DNA of 64,000 bases from Sipunculus nudus. Lineage: Eukaryota; Annelida; Sipuncula; Golfingiida; Sipunculidae. Of this stretch, positions 46,401 through 61,600 are shown in pieces. The translations under genes and the position numbers were made by a program. Where the stretch lies: positions 16,823,019 through 16,887,018 of the forward strand of contig CM049306.1 in assembly GCA_026874595.1 (NCBI GenBank). The letters are read 5' to 3'. The notes beneath the pieces were generated by a model. That model searched no databases, was not told where the DNA came from, and saw nothing but the letters and a program-made list of their open reading frames with translations. Numbering within the stretch: position 1 is the first letter of the stretch; each line of letters opens with the position of its first letter.

Positions 46401-49400
46401 AATTATCATTGATACAAGATAAAATCTATTTTCTGATTCCTTTTGATAAAGTCAGATGTTGGATAGGTGCAACAATAAACCATTATCTTTATCATCAACA
46501 TTCTATTAGATGAAAGCAAGTTATAATATTATTTTTTGTTACTTCTGACTTTAATGGAGGCAAATTGCTTTTTAAATACATATGTTCTTTTCATTTCACA
46601 TATCTCACAGGCATGTACCTTAATTAACACTGTCAGGTAAAAGAGCACCTGCACACCTGATCAGGTGAGCAAAAATGTTATGATGAACCCAAAAGATGAC
46701 AATCTACTGGTTAACATGTAAACATGCAATTAAGCTATTCATGTATGTTATTATATTGTATTCCATTATAAAATACATATAAAGAGAGCTTCAATAACAA
46801 TAAATAAGTTAACAAAATTAGCAGTGTCTTTTAGCTAATTCAATGAATGAACTTTAAATAAAATGTTTTTACTGATTTTCTTTGCTGAAATGAAGTTATG
46901 CAATTGAGAGAAGTATACCCCGGCTTTTACTCAAGAATGATAGAATATGATAACAGTGATACACATCACTGTGTGTAGCTGGTGTGATAGGTTTTTTTAT
47001 GCATCATTCTGATTCAAAGCAGGTGGTCATATTTAAATAGTAAGTATGCTGACTCATTTACTTGAATTTCCTTCATTCCTCTGCTACAATGAATGGAAAA
47101 ACCTTATAACAGCAGGGCTTCCCTTCTCACGCTCTGTTCAATGTGGCTGTAACAATATCAGAGAAGATGCTCACTGACACACAATGGCTGCGGTTAAAAA
47201 AGATTACATGTTGCCATCTGTCATTACAAATGACACACATAACCTTATGGAAGATTCACAAGAAAAGCATGGCTTTGTTTATGTCATATCACACTTCACT
47301 CCCGGTTCTCTTCCTATGGATGTGTACAAACTACAATAACTTCCTCATCTTCCATTTTCTTATCACTATTGTCTTTTACTAATTTTGATTTTTAACATTA
47401 TATTGTGTCTATTGTTTTAGTGGTCCTACCTCACTTACACTGTAGTTATAGTGAAATGCAATCAAGCATTATTAAATCACACTGCAAAGTGAATAAATAA
47501 ACAATATTATTTTCTGAAACAGCTGAATTTATTTTTTATAATGTTATCTCCTATAAGAGCTTCACTGTGTCTGTCACCCTATGTCATATGATATATCTTT
47601 TATTGAAAGTGCCTAATATGATTGTCATCTTGAGAAAAAATATGATTAGATATATATGATTATGATATATATTATTTTTAATGTTTTGACATAACTTAAT
47701 GTGTATATACACCTGTTGTGTGATTTGTATAAAAAAAAGAATGAAACGCTAACGTTTCCATACAAGGCACCATTATCAACCAACCAATTGTAAATACAGG
47801 GTTACCATAGAAAATATATACCTGTATGTTGCTTATTAACCTACAAATGCCATTTATATAAACAATTGCCCTAAATTATCATTTTTGAAATATGAATTTG
47901 CTATTGTTCAGCTGAAGTATTATATATTCTAAACCTGGACAATAATGATAATTTTCAAGTAAAATCTAGGGTTCTTGTTTGGTGGAAATTATAACATTTA
48001 TTAGGAAGCTTAACTGTAGGTACTCCGTACATGAGTGAGCTTGACATCTCCTGTGTTACTGTCAATTGACTGAACTTGATGTAAATTTAGCTGTCAGTGA
48101 GGACTTCTTTAATAACAGTGGTACAAGTGAGAGGCCTGGAACAGTAAACCCCCCAATGTTATTCTTCTGTAAATTATGACCCTATTCATCCTATGGCTCT
48201 TCAGCCTTAGGGCAGGATTTGTGGTTCAGTGATATTCTGTTTTTTCCTCAACAATATTATTCTGGCTGTATGTATGAATAGAAGTATGGTTACAATATGA
48301 GTTCTTGGGTAATACATAGGTAAGATAAAGACATGCATTCACTGAAAGCAATTTTATAATTATATCGAGGCAGTTGTCATTATTCTTAATCATAAATGAG
48401 AAGTGAATGAAGATCCATCTTTCCTTAAAAAGGAGGTCACTTCATTACTCTCTCAGTTCATTATTCAGAGTGGATACCTAGGAAAATTACAGATTAAATA
48501 AAAGTTCTTTTTACTGTCAGAATATGTTGATCAACTAATGCATAAATATTGTTTACATATGTTACTATTAAATATGCTACAAAGAAAAAAAGTAAAAGTG
48601 ATTTATTTATTGTGTAACTGAAGCAATATAAAAATTAATTTCACTTAGCACATGCATTATTAAATGTTAAAAAAAAAGATATAAGCAGGTTCCTTATATA
48701 TTAATACCACAGGACATGCTGATCATGTTAATGAAAATGTATCTTGAAAAGTCAAATACTTTCACCACAGGCCCTGGGCAGATTTTTGTACCTGACTTGA
48801 CAAGTAGAATAGAAGACCTTTACCAAAATAGTATTAAATTTGCATGACTATTGACAGCCTTCCACTTGGATGATATCCCTATGCTACGGTCAAAATAAGC
48901 AAATATTTCCTTTTTGTCAACTTGGATGATGTTTACTACTGCCCTTGTGCCTCTATAAGTAAATCAGGGTCTTGCGAAATATCAGACAAATATTCTCCAT
49001 TTGTCAGGTCTACTGATATGTTTGTCATTGCATTTGTAGCTTTGTAACTAAATCAGGAGCCTGCCAAAAATGTTTGTTCTCCCTGTGTCAGCTCCCTTGT
49101 GACTGTATAGCAGGTGGCAGGTCCCTCCACAACCATCCTGATTATTGTAACAAGTATATGCTTAGTGTAAACAAGTCTCAGCTCACACTGGTCCACACTT
49201 AGTGAAACATGGTCAAGTCATGTTCTGGCTGTGATATGAGTATACTTATGAAACATGGGTTGACCCTGGCTACATGACAACGAAGACTTCCAGATCCAGA
49301 GAACTCCTATGGTGGAGCAGACCACCAAGTGGTACAAAACAAAGTTTCTTCTGCCCTGTAATGTGCATGTCAATGTTTCAAAGGAACACACACTATAAGC

Positions 49401-52400
49401 ATCTGGTACTCTGAGACCAATACACTGGGAAGTTCACTCAGGACAACTCCACCTCATGTTTCCTGAATCTGACAGATAAACTTTCACGGTTAAGTCTTAA
49501 AATCTTTAAATAAGCTTGTCATCTTATATTTTTCTTTTATTAAGAAATTTATCTAATTTGTTAAATTTCAGGAAAAAGCCATTACTGGTATCCATCATAC
49601 ATCATTAACCCATATATAAGTCTCGTTATCATATAAATTCTAATCACGTCAGATGTGATAGGGAAGGTGTACACTACCTACATAATATACTCATGAAAAT
49701 CAGATGGTGAAATTCCTATAATTAACTTCAACACAGGAGGTTACATTTTCTTCGAGTCAAGAGTTTCAAGTTTCAAGAGAACAAGTTTCCATGAAACTTT
49801 GTGAAGAGGTAGAATATGGGCCAACTCCACTGATCACTAGCAGGGATCAAGATAGAGGGACTATTGAAGTGGCATAATTTTCTTTTGGCTAAGGTATGAA
49901 GGGTGCATAAACTTTCAAGCATCATTCATATTAATCTTTGGTACAGTATTATAATGACTTAGGCTGCTTAAGTCTTAAAGCTGTCATGGGAAAGACTCGA
50001 CACATAAGTCTGGTGCATCCTTCCAGATACAGAAAATTAGGGCAAACTGTATGACCCATGTAGACACTCAGTAAATCTGGTAAACGTGTCCATATTGCAG
50101 AACAGACCAAATATACAGACCTTTGTCTGGTCTGGTGACAGTTTAACTGCCACCACTGCTGTATTATCAGTAACAGATTGCAGGCTGGTACATTGTCTTC
50201 TTCCATTCCTTAGTGTATTGTTTTTACTGCCTTTTTCAAGATGTATTTAGTCTGCATCAACAATTTACTCTTTTCACATTGTAATTAATTAGCTATTATG
50301 TTAGGGGTAATATGGGAAACTGAGGTTAATGTCTGTATCACTGTTTGCCTTTGTGATTAATGATTATAAGCCTTCCATGCAGACTGTGTTAATATTTCAA
50401 GAATTATTTAAACAGTAGCTTTGTCCTTAAAACTTATATATATTAAACTGCTGAGCTTTCATTATTAATGGAAATCTACTCTTATTTCTTTTGACACTAA
50501 GAAGTATAACTTTTCATGAATGTACAAAACAAAACAATCAGTTCCCTGAAATGAAGTGTTGGTAAAACAATGGTTGGTGGGAACTTTGAGCTTAGCATTA
50601 AATAAGTGATCTGTCAACAGCAGTATTTCAACAGTTCTGCAAAGCTCAAGGTCAAAGGTTATTGTTACTTTGTTGTTCTTTGCTGGAGTGCAATCTAACA
50701 CAATGCTGCAATGTCAGCATAGCTGACAAAGCAAAGAAATGCAAAAAGTCACATTTAATAGACATCAGTCCAAATACTGGAAAATCTGTAACAGTATTTA
50801 ATTTTTTGAATAGAAAAAAAAGTGTTCCAGTTGAGAATAACTTCATCCAAGTAACAATTGTGATTTATAAAGGAGGGAGAATACAGAAATATTTTTTTTG
50901 TAGAATTTTCTTTTCTTATAGAAGCACCATGGATACTGGGACTAACAGTAGTTCCTGTAGTTATGGGTGGCAGTTCCACAGCTGTTTTTGAGGTAGCACA
51001 TACTATTATTCCCTAACTGGGATCACAACTGGTCCATGTGTACACAGGAAAGCACTTGCTACAACCAAACTATCTTGTCCAGCATCAGGGGTATGTGAGT
51101 GAGTCTGGGCTGTAAACTCTGACCTGTAATCTGGCAGCTAAATGTCGGTCTGTTTCAAAACATTACTAAACAAACATTTTCTTTTGTTTTATGAGCCTGT
51201 TGTTTGCTGTCACACAGAAAAGAGACCATTCTCACAAACTGAATTAGGCCCTAGTTTTTCAAGAGGCACATCAAGTTTTTGTTTGGACTTTTTGTTTATA
51301 GGCTAACATTATACATAAACATATCATACACAAACACAAACAATGTTTAGCAGATATATGTATATATTTTGGTACACAGATCAGTTTTCACCAAAGCTGC
51401 ATGATGGTAGATGAAGTTAAGGTGTTGAAAGTTGGGTTGTAAAACATTAAATCACAGTGACACATGTCATATCATGAAATAATTTTCAATGTAATAAATG
51501 AAGACTTGACAGTATCATTATTTGGGGTGATTAATTTTCATTTAAACCTATGACTGATTACAATTTTACCCGTATTAACAATGGGAATCTGAAATGTTTC
51601 ATGTTCACATCTGATGTTAGAAAGTTCACCACATACTAAGCTGTAAGCCTTTAAATGTCTGACTCAAAAGTGACCTATCCGCAAAGTTCAATGAACAACA
51701 AAGAGAAGGGTGACCATGGGAGACAAGGACTGGGCATGTTCAAAGCAGCAGAAAAAGGCAAGTAGGGCTACTGTGACAGATGGGCCGAAGTCCATTAGAA
51801 CTACCAACAGGCCACCCACAATTCAATGTGTGGCACCTGCTATAATAGTCTCATCTTCCACAGCTCTATAAGTAGCCTCAACTCTCCATAGACACTGGTT
51901 CCAGAGTGAGCTGACCCTAGTGGATTTATAAAGTGAAACTGGGGGATATACTCCACACATGCAAAATCAAATAACAAGAATCATTCCTAATATAGGGTAA
52001 GGAAACTAGCTTGTTGTAAAAAGTTCACCAGACCACCTTACAGAGGTCATCCTGTATTGTCTGGTCACCTTAAGATAGGCAAGTTCACAGCCTGTGCTTT
52101 GTTGATACCTCCACATGAAGTTGTAACTGGAGATAATGAGTTTTTTCTCCCCAGACTTCCACATTATTTACCTGTGGGAAGACTGCCTGGTGGTCCTCTT
52201 TGACTTGGTCTCCTAACAGTGACAAAATATACAATAACAAACCACTTCATAGCACAGGTCTTGTAACACAGTGACCTGGAACTCATTACCACACACACTC
52301 TTTGCTCCAACAAATAATTGTTCCAAATCTTTTTCTCCAATGTGCGGGAGGGAAAGTTTGTGATGTAGTGATAGAGTAGCAAAGTTCACACCTCGGACAA

Positions 52401-52983
52401 AAACTTATCACAAAGTTCTGAGGATTGCCTGGTTACAGGATTATTTATACATGTAGAGCTCATTATACTGTTAGTATTAATGTGATAGTAACCTCCTGAG
52501 ATAATATACATAAGCTATCCTTGGTATTTTTCTCTCTGGTTTTTACAATATTTCTTATTTAAACCTTAGAGACACTGCCCCATTAATCAAGCTTTAATTA
52601 TACTGATACTGCATTCACCTTTCCTCTTGAGATCTAGAACTTAAAAGAACCAGACCAACCAGAGTTTTTGTGTACTGTAAGTGTTAAAATGTTTAATAAA
52701 GACAAGACATTAAAATAAATGGTTATAATAGACCTTTTCCACAAGCATGTGCACTGAGTGCATTTACACTGTAGTGTGTTGGGTTTGGGTCAGCTGACCC
52801 CCAGGGCTCATGTGAACATAAGTGGTAAGAGGAGATGAGGATATCTTGTTCATTTGATTTTGAGTTTTGAGTGTTCAGGTGACCAATAAATATTAAACAG
52901 AATGCAAGTATACCCTAGTGACATAGCATTGTATACTTTTGTTAATCATATTGGTTTACTGAAATTGGTAATTTAACGTGTAA

Positions 52984-53368
52984 ATATACCCACATAGCAC
53001 AAAACATTTTCAATAAGTTGCACAGATGTCTCAATCAGAAATATTTCTATAATTTCATAGAAAAAAATGTTAGAAATGTTTAAAATGTGACAAATTCATT
53101 TTAACTTTTTATGTAGTGTTGAAAAAATATTAATATATAATAATAGTATATTTAGCTTTAATTATACTTACAGCTCTGTCAAAATGATATATGTATGAAA
53201 GAAATATTTTGATTACATTCTAAAAAAATATTATGAAATTTTTTTCATAAGAAATTTTTAAAATGTTAAGCTTAAATGCACTTGAAAAATATTTTTTTGT
53301 TTTTTTATGTTTTTTTTTTTAACATTTTAAGAACATTTTCAAAACTGTTTTGTGCTAACTGGGTATAT
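52984..53368. mobile_element. 385-bp MITE-like element with terminal inverted repeats
   Basis: The left end begins ATATACCC and carries TAGCACAAAACA at 52995-53006. The right end carries the inverted copy, TGTTTTGTGCTA followed by GGGTATAT, to 53368. Over the first 23 bases the two ends match at 21 positions. The inside is extremely AT-rich with repeated TTTAAAATGTT and AAATATTTTT motifs and has no open frame of note. Size, TIRs and composition fit a MITE; superfamily not determined. Confidence 0.75.
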
Positions 53369-54054
53369 AGGCCTTTGGGAGATTCATAATTCATGTATAA
53401 AATGTTCATGAATGCCTAATTAACTTTTATTATTTTTTAACCCACTCTGCACCATGGATTGTCAGAAGTAAACACAGCTTTTCTTCATGAACAAGTTGTT
53501 TCATTCCAGTTCTCACAGTTGTCAAGGACACAACCAATTTAACAATTTTCTGTGTTTATACATGTCAGTTTCACTAGTACCTGTTTTTTTCACTTGTATT
53601 ATTAATAATATGTATAGCCTATAGCCTGTATTATATATAATATGTATATGACCAGTACCTGTCACATTAATTTAAAACCTCCCCTGGTTAGCCCTGCATC
53701 ATAGGCTATAGCATAAGTTCAATATGAGATCAAATAAGGTCCCTCCTGGTTTTATCTTATATTGCAACATACTTTTGTCGTTTCATGGTGGACTTAGGTG
53801 AATAATGGGTGATACTGGTGTATAGTGGATTTAATGCAACAGGGCCAAAAACACAACCGTTTCTACAGTTGACTCCTGTACACGTGTACTACCCCCAAAT
53901 CATAGATGTTAAATATCGCCAACATGTGTTACGGAAATGGAAAAGGTCTATTGCCATGCTGTTTTTGGCAAAGTATGCAAACAGGGCATGGTTTTACTAA
54001 ATATATATTAGTAAAACAAGTCCTGTTCTTCCAAAGGCTGAATTTGAACTAAGT

Positions 54055-55190
54055 GTGTCGGAACGACACGAATGCCCCCGCCTGGGGCAAATTAGAAAAA
54101 TTTGTAAAATTTTGAAAATTTTTTTAAGTTCAGGAGGTGTCGTATGGTCAAAAGTAGGTCCACAAGGGCAAAATGCAAACTCGATCTGTAACGGGTCATT
54201 ATCAAGCAACACACCAAAAATCAGGCCAGTATATGCAGGCATTGTGAAAAAAAGTCCATACATGTGCATTTTCCAAAAAAATTCTGTCTTTCATGAAATT
54301 TTCTATGTTTAGGAGCCATAACAAACAATCGGAACGCGAACTTGATCTGTAACTGTCATTATCTGTGCACACATAAAAAATCAGGGTGGTATCTGCAGGC
54401 ATTGAGGAAAAAAAGTCAGTACATATGCATTTGTTATGAAAATTTCTATTTTTCATGAAACTTTCTATGTTCAGGAGCAGTCAAATGGTCAAAAGTAGGT
54501 CAACTGGGACAAAACAAGAACTTGATCTGTAACTGGTCATTATCTGCCTACACACCAAAAATCAGGCCCGTATCTGCAGGCACTGCGAAAAAAAGTCCAT
54601 ACATGTGCACTTTTTTATGAAATTTTCCATGTTAGAGCACCGTCAAACGGTCAAAAGTAGGTCAACTGGGACAAAACGTGAACTCGATCTGTAACTGGTC
54701 ATTATCTGCCCACACACCAAAAAACAGGCCAATATCTGCAGGCATTGCGAAAAAAAGTCTGTACATGTGTATCTGTCATGAATATTTCATTTTTCATGAA
54801 ATTTTCTAAGTTAAGGAGGTGTAAAACGTTCAAAAGTAGGTCAACCGGGACGAAACGCAAACTCGATCTGTAACTGGTCATTATCTGCCCACACACAAAA
54901 AATCAGCCCAATACCTGCAGGCATTGCGAAAAAAAGTCCGTACATGTGTATTTGTCATGAAAACTTCTATTTTTCATGAAATTTTCTAAGATTAAGAGCT
55001 GTAAAACGGTCAAAAGTAGGTCAACCGGGACGAAACGGGAACTCCATCTGTAACTGGTCTATATCTGCCCACACACCAAAAATTAGGCCAATATCTGCAG
55101 GCATTGTGAAATAAAGTCCGTACAACTGTTTGATTTCGGAATGACGGAAGGACGGAATGAAGGACATGGCTAAAACTATATGCCCCCGCC
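54055..55190 (+). mobile_element. Element with six ~160-180-bp tandem units
   Basis: It starts with two small hairpins, GTGTCG GAA CGACAC (54055-54069) and TGCCCC CGCC TGGGGCA (54073 onward). Six units follow, marked by GATCTGTAACTGGTCATTAT at 54183, 54344, 54524, 54686 and 54865 and a diverged copy at 55045. The spacings are 161, 180, 162, 179 and 180 bp, that is, two alternating length classes. Each unit also has CAAAAATCAGGCC, TGCAGGCATTG.GAAAAAAAG and GTCAAAAGTAGGTCAAC. It ends with GACGGAAGGACGGAATGAAG and TGCCCCCGCC (55181-55190), repeating the start motif in direct orientation. Non-coding. Confidence 0.75.
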
Positions 55191-58100
55191 ACAAACAAAT
55201 ATTTAAAACTGACAAAGAAACACATGCATAATTTTAATCTAAACTTTACTGAACTTAAGCACTCATTCAATAGAGAACTAAATATTTGTTATGACATTGT
55301 TTCCTGAGCCTGCTCTTGCAGTATGACATTAAACATTTAATTCCTACATAATACATAACCAAGAATGTCAAAGGTTTGGAGAGGTCCATGCATGCTCCTG
55401 CTTATGCTTCTAGAATAAGTTAAGATCCCTCAACTTGTACAAGATCTCAATATACTTATACAGGTTTACCTTTACCTGTGCAATCTAACATCACCAATAT
55501 AGTGTTAAGCTAAACATAAACAATTTACAGTTATTGAACCTGAGATGTTCAGCATCCCCTGCCACCTATCAGTCTGTTACCTTTAGCACATATACAGGTG
55601 TACCTGGCCATCCTCTAGTCATTTGATGGGGTCAGCCAGGACAACAATGTGTTTTTCTTAGACTAAAATAGCTAAGAACCACATGTAAAACAGTGCTTGG
55701 GGCAGTCTGGTAGCAGCAGGCCACACAGCCAGACCCCACTATAAATCAGTCCTGAACTGTACTCATGCATATGTTCTTGGCAGCAGCTCCAGAAGTGGTC
55801 ATGTATTACACCTATTACACCTGCACAGGTGTTCAACCTCACACACACTAACATACTGTCACCAACTTTTCCTGTTATTACAGATTCAAGAGGCTCAGCT
55901 TATGTCTATAACAAAATGTTTATCTTCAAGTCATTTGTAAACTTTCATGCGATAACTGATTTCACTTTATGTATCTGGCGTGGTGACCATAAAACATTCT
56001 TAGACAAAACATCCAAAATATACATTAAAAAATGTGACTGGCAAGCATTCCATCATATTTTCTATTTTGAAATATTGGTTTATAGCATTAAAAGTCCTGG
56101 TGTTCTTGGTTGACCTGATGGTATTTTAGGACAGGGTATATATTTATTTTGACTTTAATACAAGGAATAAGATGGCCCCAAAACTAGAGATTCCATGAAT
56201 CCAATAAGTAAAAATATTGACAATATTACACTTTAATTGATTAGAAAAATACTCTTAACAGAATCAAGATGTATGGTAGTCGTAGGACTACATGTGTCAA
56301 TACATGATGTGATAAAAACTGCACTTCAAGGGCAAATTTTGTGATTTTCATCAGAGTGATAACTGATGTAAACAGTCCGAGCAGATAAAACTCAGCAGCA
56401 TATTATTGTTCATATAAAAATAACACCACAACCAATGAGAATCACTCAGCTGCTTCTCTAGCCCACGGAGCATTTCTTTTGAGGGCTTTTGTGTCAGCCA
56501 CCAGACCATGGGAAAGCAGCATCTGACAGCCCAGCTCACAGGGATTCAGAGCCTGCCATGAAGAGAGCTACAGGTGGGTGAGAGAGTGTGGTAGGAATTC
56601 ATCTCACACCACTCTGATATGTCCCTATGCATGGCTGGTCAAATCTGCTACACATATATATATCCCTGAGGTGCTATTCACCTCCGTGACAACCTGCCAG
56701 GATAGTCACCTCCAGGCTCTAATAAAGCACATGGGTTGTACTCAGACTGTTGGTTCTGTGTCCCAGACACATCATAGCACTGAATATAGTACAGTTCACT
56801 CTGTGTTAAAATAACTGATATGTGTTACCAATAACATGACTTTGTCTCAGCAGCATCATGCTAAAAGCATCATCATCCTCAGCATCCTGTCTTCAACTAA
56901 AGTTAGTAAGCATTAAGCAGCAGGAAGTTGGGGGACTGACTGTCGCAGTGTAAAAAAGAATGGCTCCAACCTGTGACAGTAGTCCTTCACAAAGACCCCT
57001 GAATACTGATCCTATTGTCCAGTACTAGCAGGGCATGAAGGATGCCAAGAAAAAGTGTTAAGGATGAAATACTGTACCCACAACCACCAGGGGAGACTTC
57101 TATTATGACAGCTGGTCATAATTTACCCACAATCCCTTGCACATAGCCATCCCTAATGCTAAGGTGAACTGTAGTTTTATATTAGAGATAAAAGAATGAA
57201 TGCATGTCACATGTCTTAAAACAACATTTTTATGGTGAGAACTGTGGCATTACAGTACAAACTGTGTATTTATATGTGGCATACTGTAACCTAAGATGGT
57301 ATGGGCCAAGGGTACTTTGGTACTTGATTGACTTTCTAGCTTTGTATCTCACTGCCAAGTTTTCTCATACTTTAAATACTCTAGATACAACTTCAATTGT
57401 CAAAAGCATAATTACCTGAAATGTTGGATACATTTTGGACAATAAATATTTGATACCCCAAACAATACCAGTCTATTAAATATAAATCAGCATATGATAC
57501 AATGTACATTTGGAATAAAACCATTACAATTTTCTAAACAAGAATTAGATGATATAGTTGCAAAGTACTAATGGAAATGTTATATCCATTCTAAACTGTT
57601 TCAAGGATCAATGGGTTGCATTGTGGAAGAAATTGTACAGAGAAACCTCTCCTTCCAGGCACCTTTCTATTATGGTCATCTCTGTATTACACCAAACACC
57701 CATGGTCTGTCAGTGCCTGTAAATGGGAGGTTCCACTGTATGTATGTAATCACCAAGTATTTGTAAGAGATAAAGATTTAATGGAAAGTTATTGAGAATA
57801 TGATTTAGAATTTATTCTTAATTTTTTGTACGAAAATAGCTGAATCACTTATGTATTTGCTGAGTAGAGTGGTAAACTGATCCTGCTACAAACACACAAA
57901 TATAAAATGCAGTCAGACGGAAGCAGGTGTACCCATAACCCAGTGCTGTGTCACTGGCCTTCAAACCACTCTACACCTGTGCAGAAAAAACTGATATTCT
58001 TCACTTGCAACACCAGATATAAACCTGGTAGCATCACCTTAGGTGTCAGGTGAGAAATATCAGGTTTACTGCCGATCAGCTGTTACAAACTCACATAAGT

Positions 58101-58635
58101 ATATGTAACATCCTTATCCCATAATAACCCTCAGTGTGTCAAACTTTGTGTCCTTAAAGCTATATTGATGATATAAATCTAAGGTCTTATACCCCTTAGC
58201 AAAGCAAGCTTCAGACATACTTGAACATTTTTTGCAAATTTATCTTCTGTCTACATCTTAAAAGACAGGGCAACTGGCTGACCTTGGGTTGTGGGATGTA
58301 GACAGGTGTTTGTCTACACGCCGATGTCACTGTCTTGAAATCTGCAGCCCTGTAAATCTTTCTTACAAGCTCACACTTATGATTTAAGGGGATTCTGGCT
58401 ATATAAAAATGCTACTGCAATCTTTGCTAAAATCAGAACCCTATATTTAAAGGCTGATTTATAATGATATTGGTACGATATTGGCTATATTCCTATGATC
58501 CCTTAATTTTATTACTGGCAAATAACTTAAAAAGTTGCCACTTCACAACAACTGCATAATAACAGAATGATCAAAATGTATTGGAAAAGTCAAATTTTGT
58601 ATGCTACACAAGAAAAAATTCATTATTGACAGATT

Positions 58636-58648
58636 CCCCCCCCCCCCC
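58636..58648. repeat. Poly-C run (13 bases)
   Basis: Thirteen consecutive C followed by TCCCGACACCCC, an abrupt GC-rich spot in AT-rich sequence. Possible G-rich structure on the minus strand, or a sequencing-sensitive homopolymer. Confidence 0.95.
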
Positions 58649-61600
58649 TCCCGACACCCCTGAGTGATGAACTGACTTTCTTTAGTGGCTTTCAGATGCA
58701 AGATATTCCACATGAATTTCTGGAATTTAAGGACTAGCTGGCTCAAGAACAAGGCTAAATGGGTCCACCTTGATTTAATCCCAGGAGATCAGCAACTCCA
58801 TCATGTCAGTTTGTTCAAACCAGATTTTCAAGTGATGGCTTAATGAGGTGTATTACACAGGTGAGGGCAGCCTGGCCTGGGAGACAAAAGGTCAGCCAGT
58901 ACTCAAGTAGAGAGAGCAGGACCACTGCCAATATAATCCAGGTCTGTCTGCACCTTTCTACTCAATCATGCCCCCACTGGGGAATGCTAGCTGGCACAGC
59001 ACTCTACCAGTCCTTTGATCCATGTTGCAGCACATGACATACCTGTAGCCAAACCAGGAACCAAGGGAAGCACATGCTGTCTTAAAACATTAGGCATAGA
59101 ACAATAGCATCTGCCTACAACCACTTGTGAACTCACTCACTGTGTATACATAATGGTATCATATGTACTCTGGACCTAGACTTGACAACTTGGCACTGAT
59201 AAATATATCTTCTGCCAAAATTCCCATTCACTTTTGCTTGCTTAAGTAATGATATGTGAAGTTGGCTACCAGTCAAAAAGTAAAAAGTTCTGGCTTGATG
59301 CAAACTACTAATTATCACATACTGTTACTAGTTTTGTATAGAAGACACTGTATGTTTACAGGCAAGTCGTAGATCATTTTCCAAAATGCCTGAAATGGAG
59401 CTTCAGAGTTCAAACCCCACTAGTGCCCCAAATCTCATTCTGACCCTAGAGATCACTCTGATGTCTAATGGACAGTTTAGAACTACTGGATTATTCCCAG
59501 CAAACTGAACATAAAACCTGAAATCCAGAAGATTAAACAGTCACACATCATTGTTACTACATGGTTGTCTCCATCCTTAGTCAAAAGACAGTGCACCAGG
59601 CCAAGCAAGAATCCTAATAAATAATCTGCTGAATAAGAAATGAGATTAAGCAGGGGAGGATACTGGAGGTTGTGGATCATTATATACATTTTCCTCTACT
59701 GTTTCTCTTATCTTATTTCTAAAAAAAGTAAAAGCAGCAAACAATCTTGAGTTACTTTAATTTAAAATGTTAAAGCTGCCTAAAGGAACCTCAAATCATA
59801 TGTTATCCTCCTGTTGCTCTAAGTCATTAAAGCAGCATCATCAAAGCATGTTATCCTTCATTGAAGGGTCATAATCATTGTACAGTTCAGTGACAGATGG
59901 TGTCCCTGAACCATAAACTGTCCATTGCCACACCCTTCATCAGTCCTGAGAATCAGGTGGTTACAAATTGATATCAAATATAACATGCACATACTCTACC
60001 TGACAGGAGCTTGTCCAGTATCAAGGTCTGACATACTTTTTTTTGAATGGGTAATTTTTTTCTCATTTTTCATCTCCTTGTAATTGCTATGGTATTGTTC
60101 ATATGACAAATGCCATGAAAGACACCTGGCATGTCTGGCTGAAGCACTTCCACATATTTACCTGATATCATCTTCTATTATATACTTGCCATCCACAAAG
60201 ACTGGTAATATGCATGTGATTCAGCAACAAAAGCAAGTTTGGATATAAATGGCCAACATTACAATCACTGATCATTTCAGTCTAGTTAGCGAATGTTTAA
60301 AAGTGATAATAAGAAGCAAATAAATGATGTCTCTCAACTAGTCAGTGGATTAAACATGATATGATGATATTTGTGGGAACACTTAACTTTCCATGGGCAG
60401 ATCTTACACAAAATTTGCACCTGTAACAGGTGCTAATGGGGAACAAACACCTGCTTCAGGGTATGTTTGAAACATAATAAATTATGCAAATTTATATGTC
60501 CAGTCATCAAGCTTTCTTTGCTTACCAGCAATTAATCATTCCTTCTAAATATTGACCTACTTTTTATCACTGAGCTCTATTCTCAGGGTATTATGGTGCT
60601 GGATAAAAAAATTTCCAGGGCTGGGGCAAGACACTATTATGTGCACCCTTAACCAAAGAGTTGGTACCTAATAAAAGCTGATGCTCAAATTAGTGAACCA
60701 TATTCTATTATACGATCAATTCACCCCTGTATGTTTAAAGTACTTATAAAGGCATGCAATGTTAGGTATATTATTATATATATTCACGACTTACAAGTTA
60801 ACCATTATTAAACTGTATCATCAAATGGGCCCTAGGAAAAGACTCGCACGAGACAGGCAGTTCTGTCTGATCACTCTCTGTTCACAATTTCCTAGATAGT
60901 ATGTCGATTTATAATTGTTTCCTAAAGTTATCATTACAAACTATTGATTATTTAATTTCAGATTTATAAAACAATGCTCCAGTCAACTGCAGTAATTAAC
61001 ATACACATAAACAACCAAATCATAATAATTCCCCTGGACCACCATACTGGGAGGTCCTTGAGATGTTGTCCCCTCAGCCAAATAATCTAAACAGCTCAAA
61101 ATTATTATATATTAAAAAAAAACATTTTGAAAGGATTTAAAACTTCATTTCATTAGTATTCATTGCCTTCTTGTAGACTTTTTGAGAGGTTTGTGACAGC
61201 TGGACTAATTTAGGAGTACAATGTCTCACCAAGCTTTTATGGTGAGACAGCAAACTTGCTTGTATTATTAAATTTACACAGTGCAGTAGCCTGTTTATAA
61301 AATATGTTAATGTTGTCATTTAAATGCTAAACAACTGAAGGGAGAACTTATCCATGCCACATGATATGTTATTCACATGGAGAAAGAAAATATTAAATGA
61401 GTCAAGGTGTTAAATATGACTGCAATGTCAACAACACTGCTGACTGGCATATTTCAGAGAGTAGCACCGGTGGGGTTCATATGACAAATAAGTAATGATT
61501 ACATTTGAAGCTGTAGAGACTGCTATACTGTATCCTCTTCAGCTGTTTAACACATATGGTACAACTGTTTTATCAAACATCTCAATCCCTGTATTCTCCT

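Noticed and set aside
50662-50991. 109-codon plus-strand open frame near 50.8 kb
   Set aside because: No recognisable domain, no splice support and no codon bias visible; overlaps a comparable minus-strand frame.
52172-52212. Possible 41-nt minus-strand exon upstream of the furin-site exon
   Set aside because: It has an AG acceptor and GTAAAT donor and a compatible phase (RPSQRGPPGSLPT, then a split codon), but the acceptor lacks a clear pyrimidine tract and the peptide matches no propeptide motif. Needs transcript evidence.
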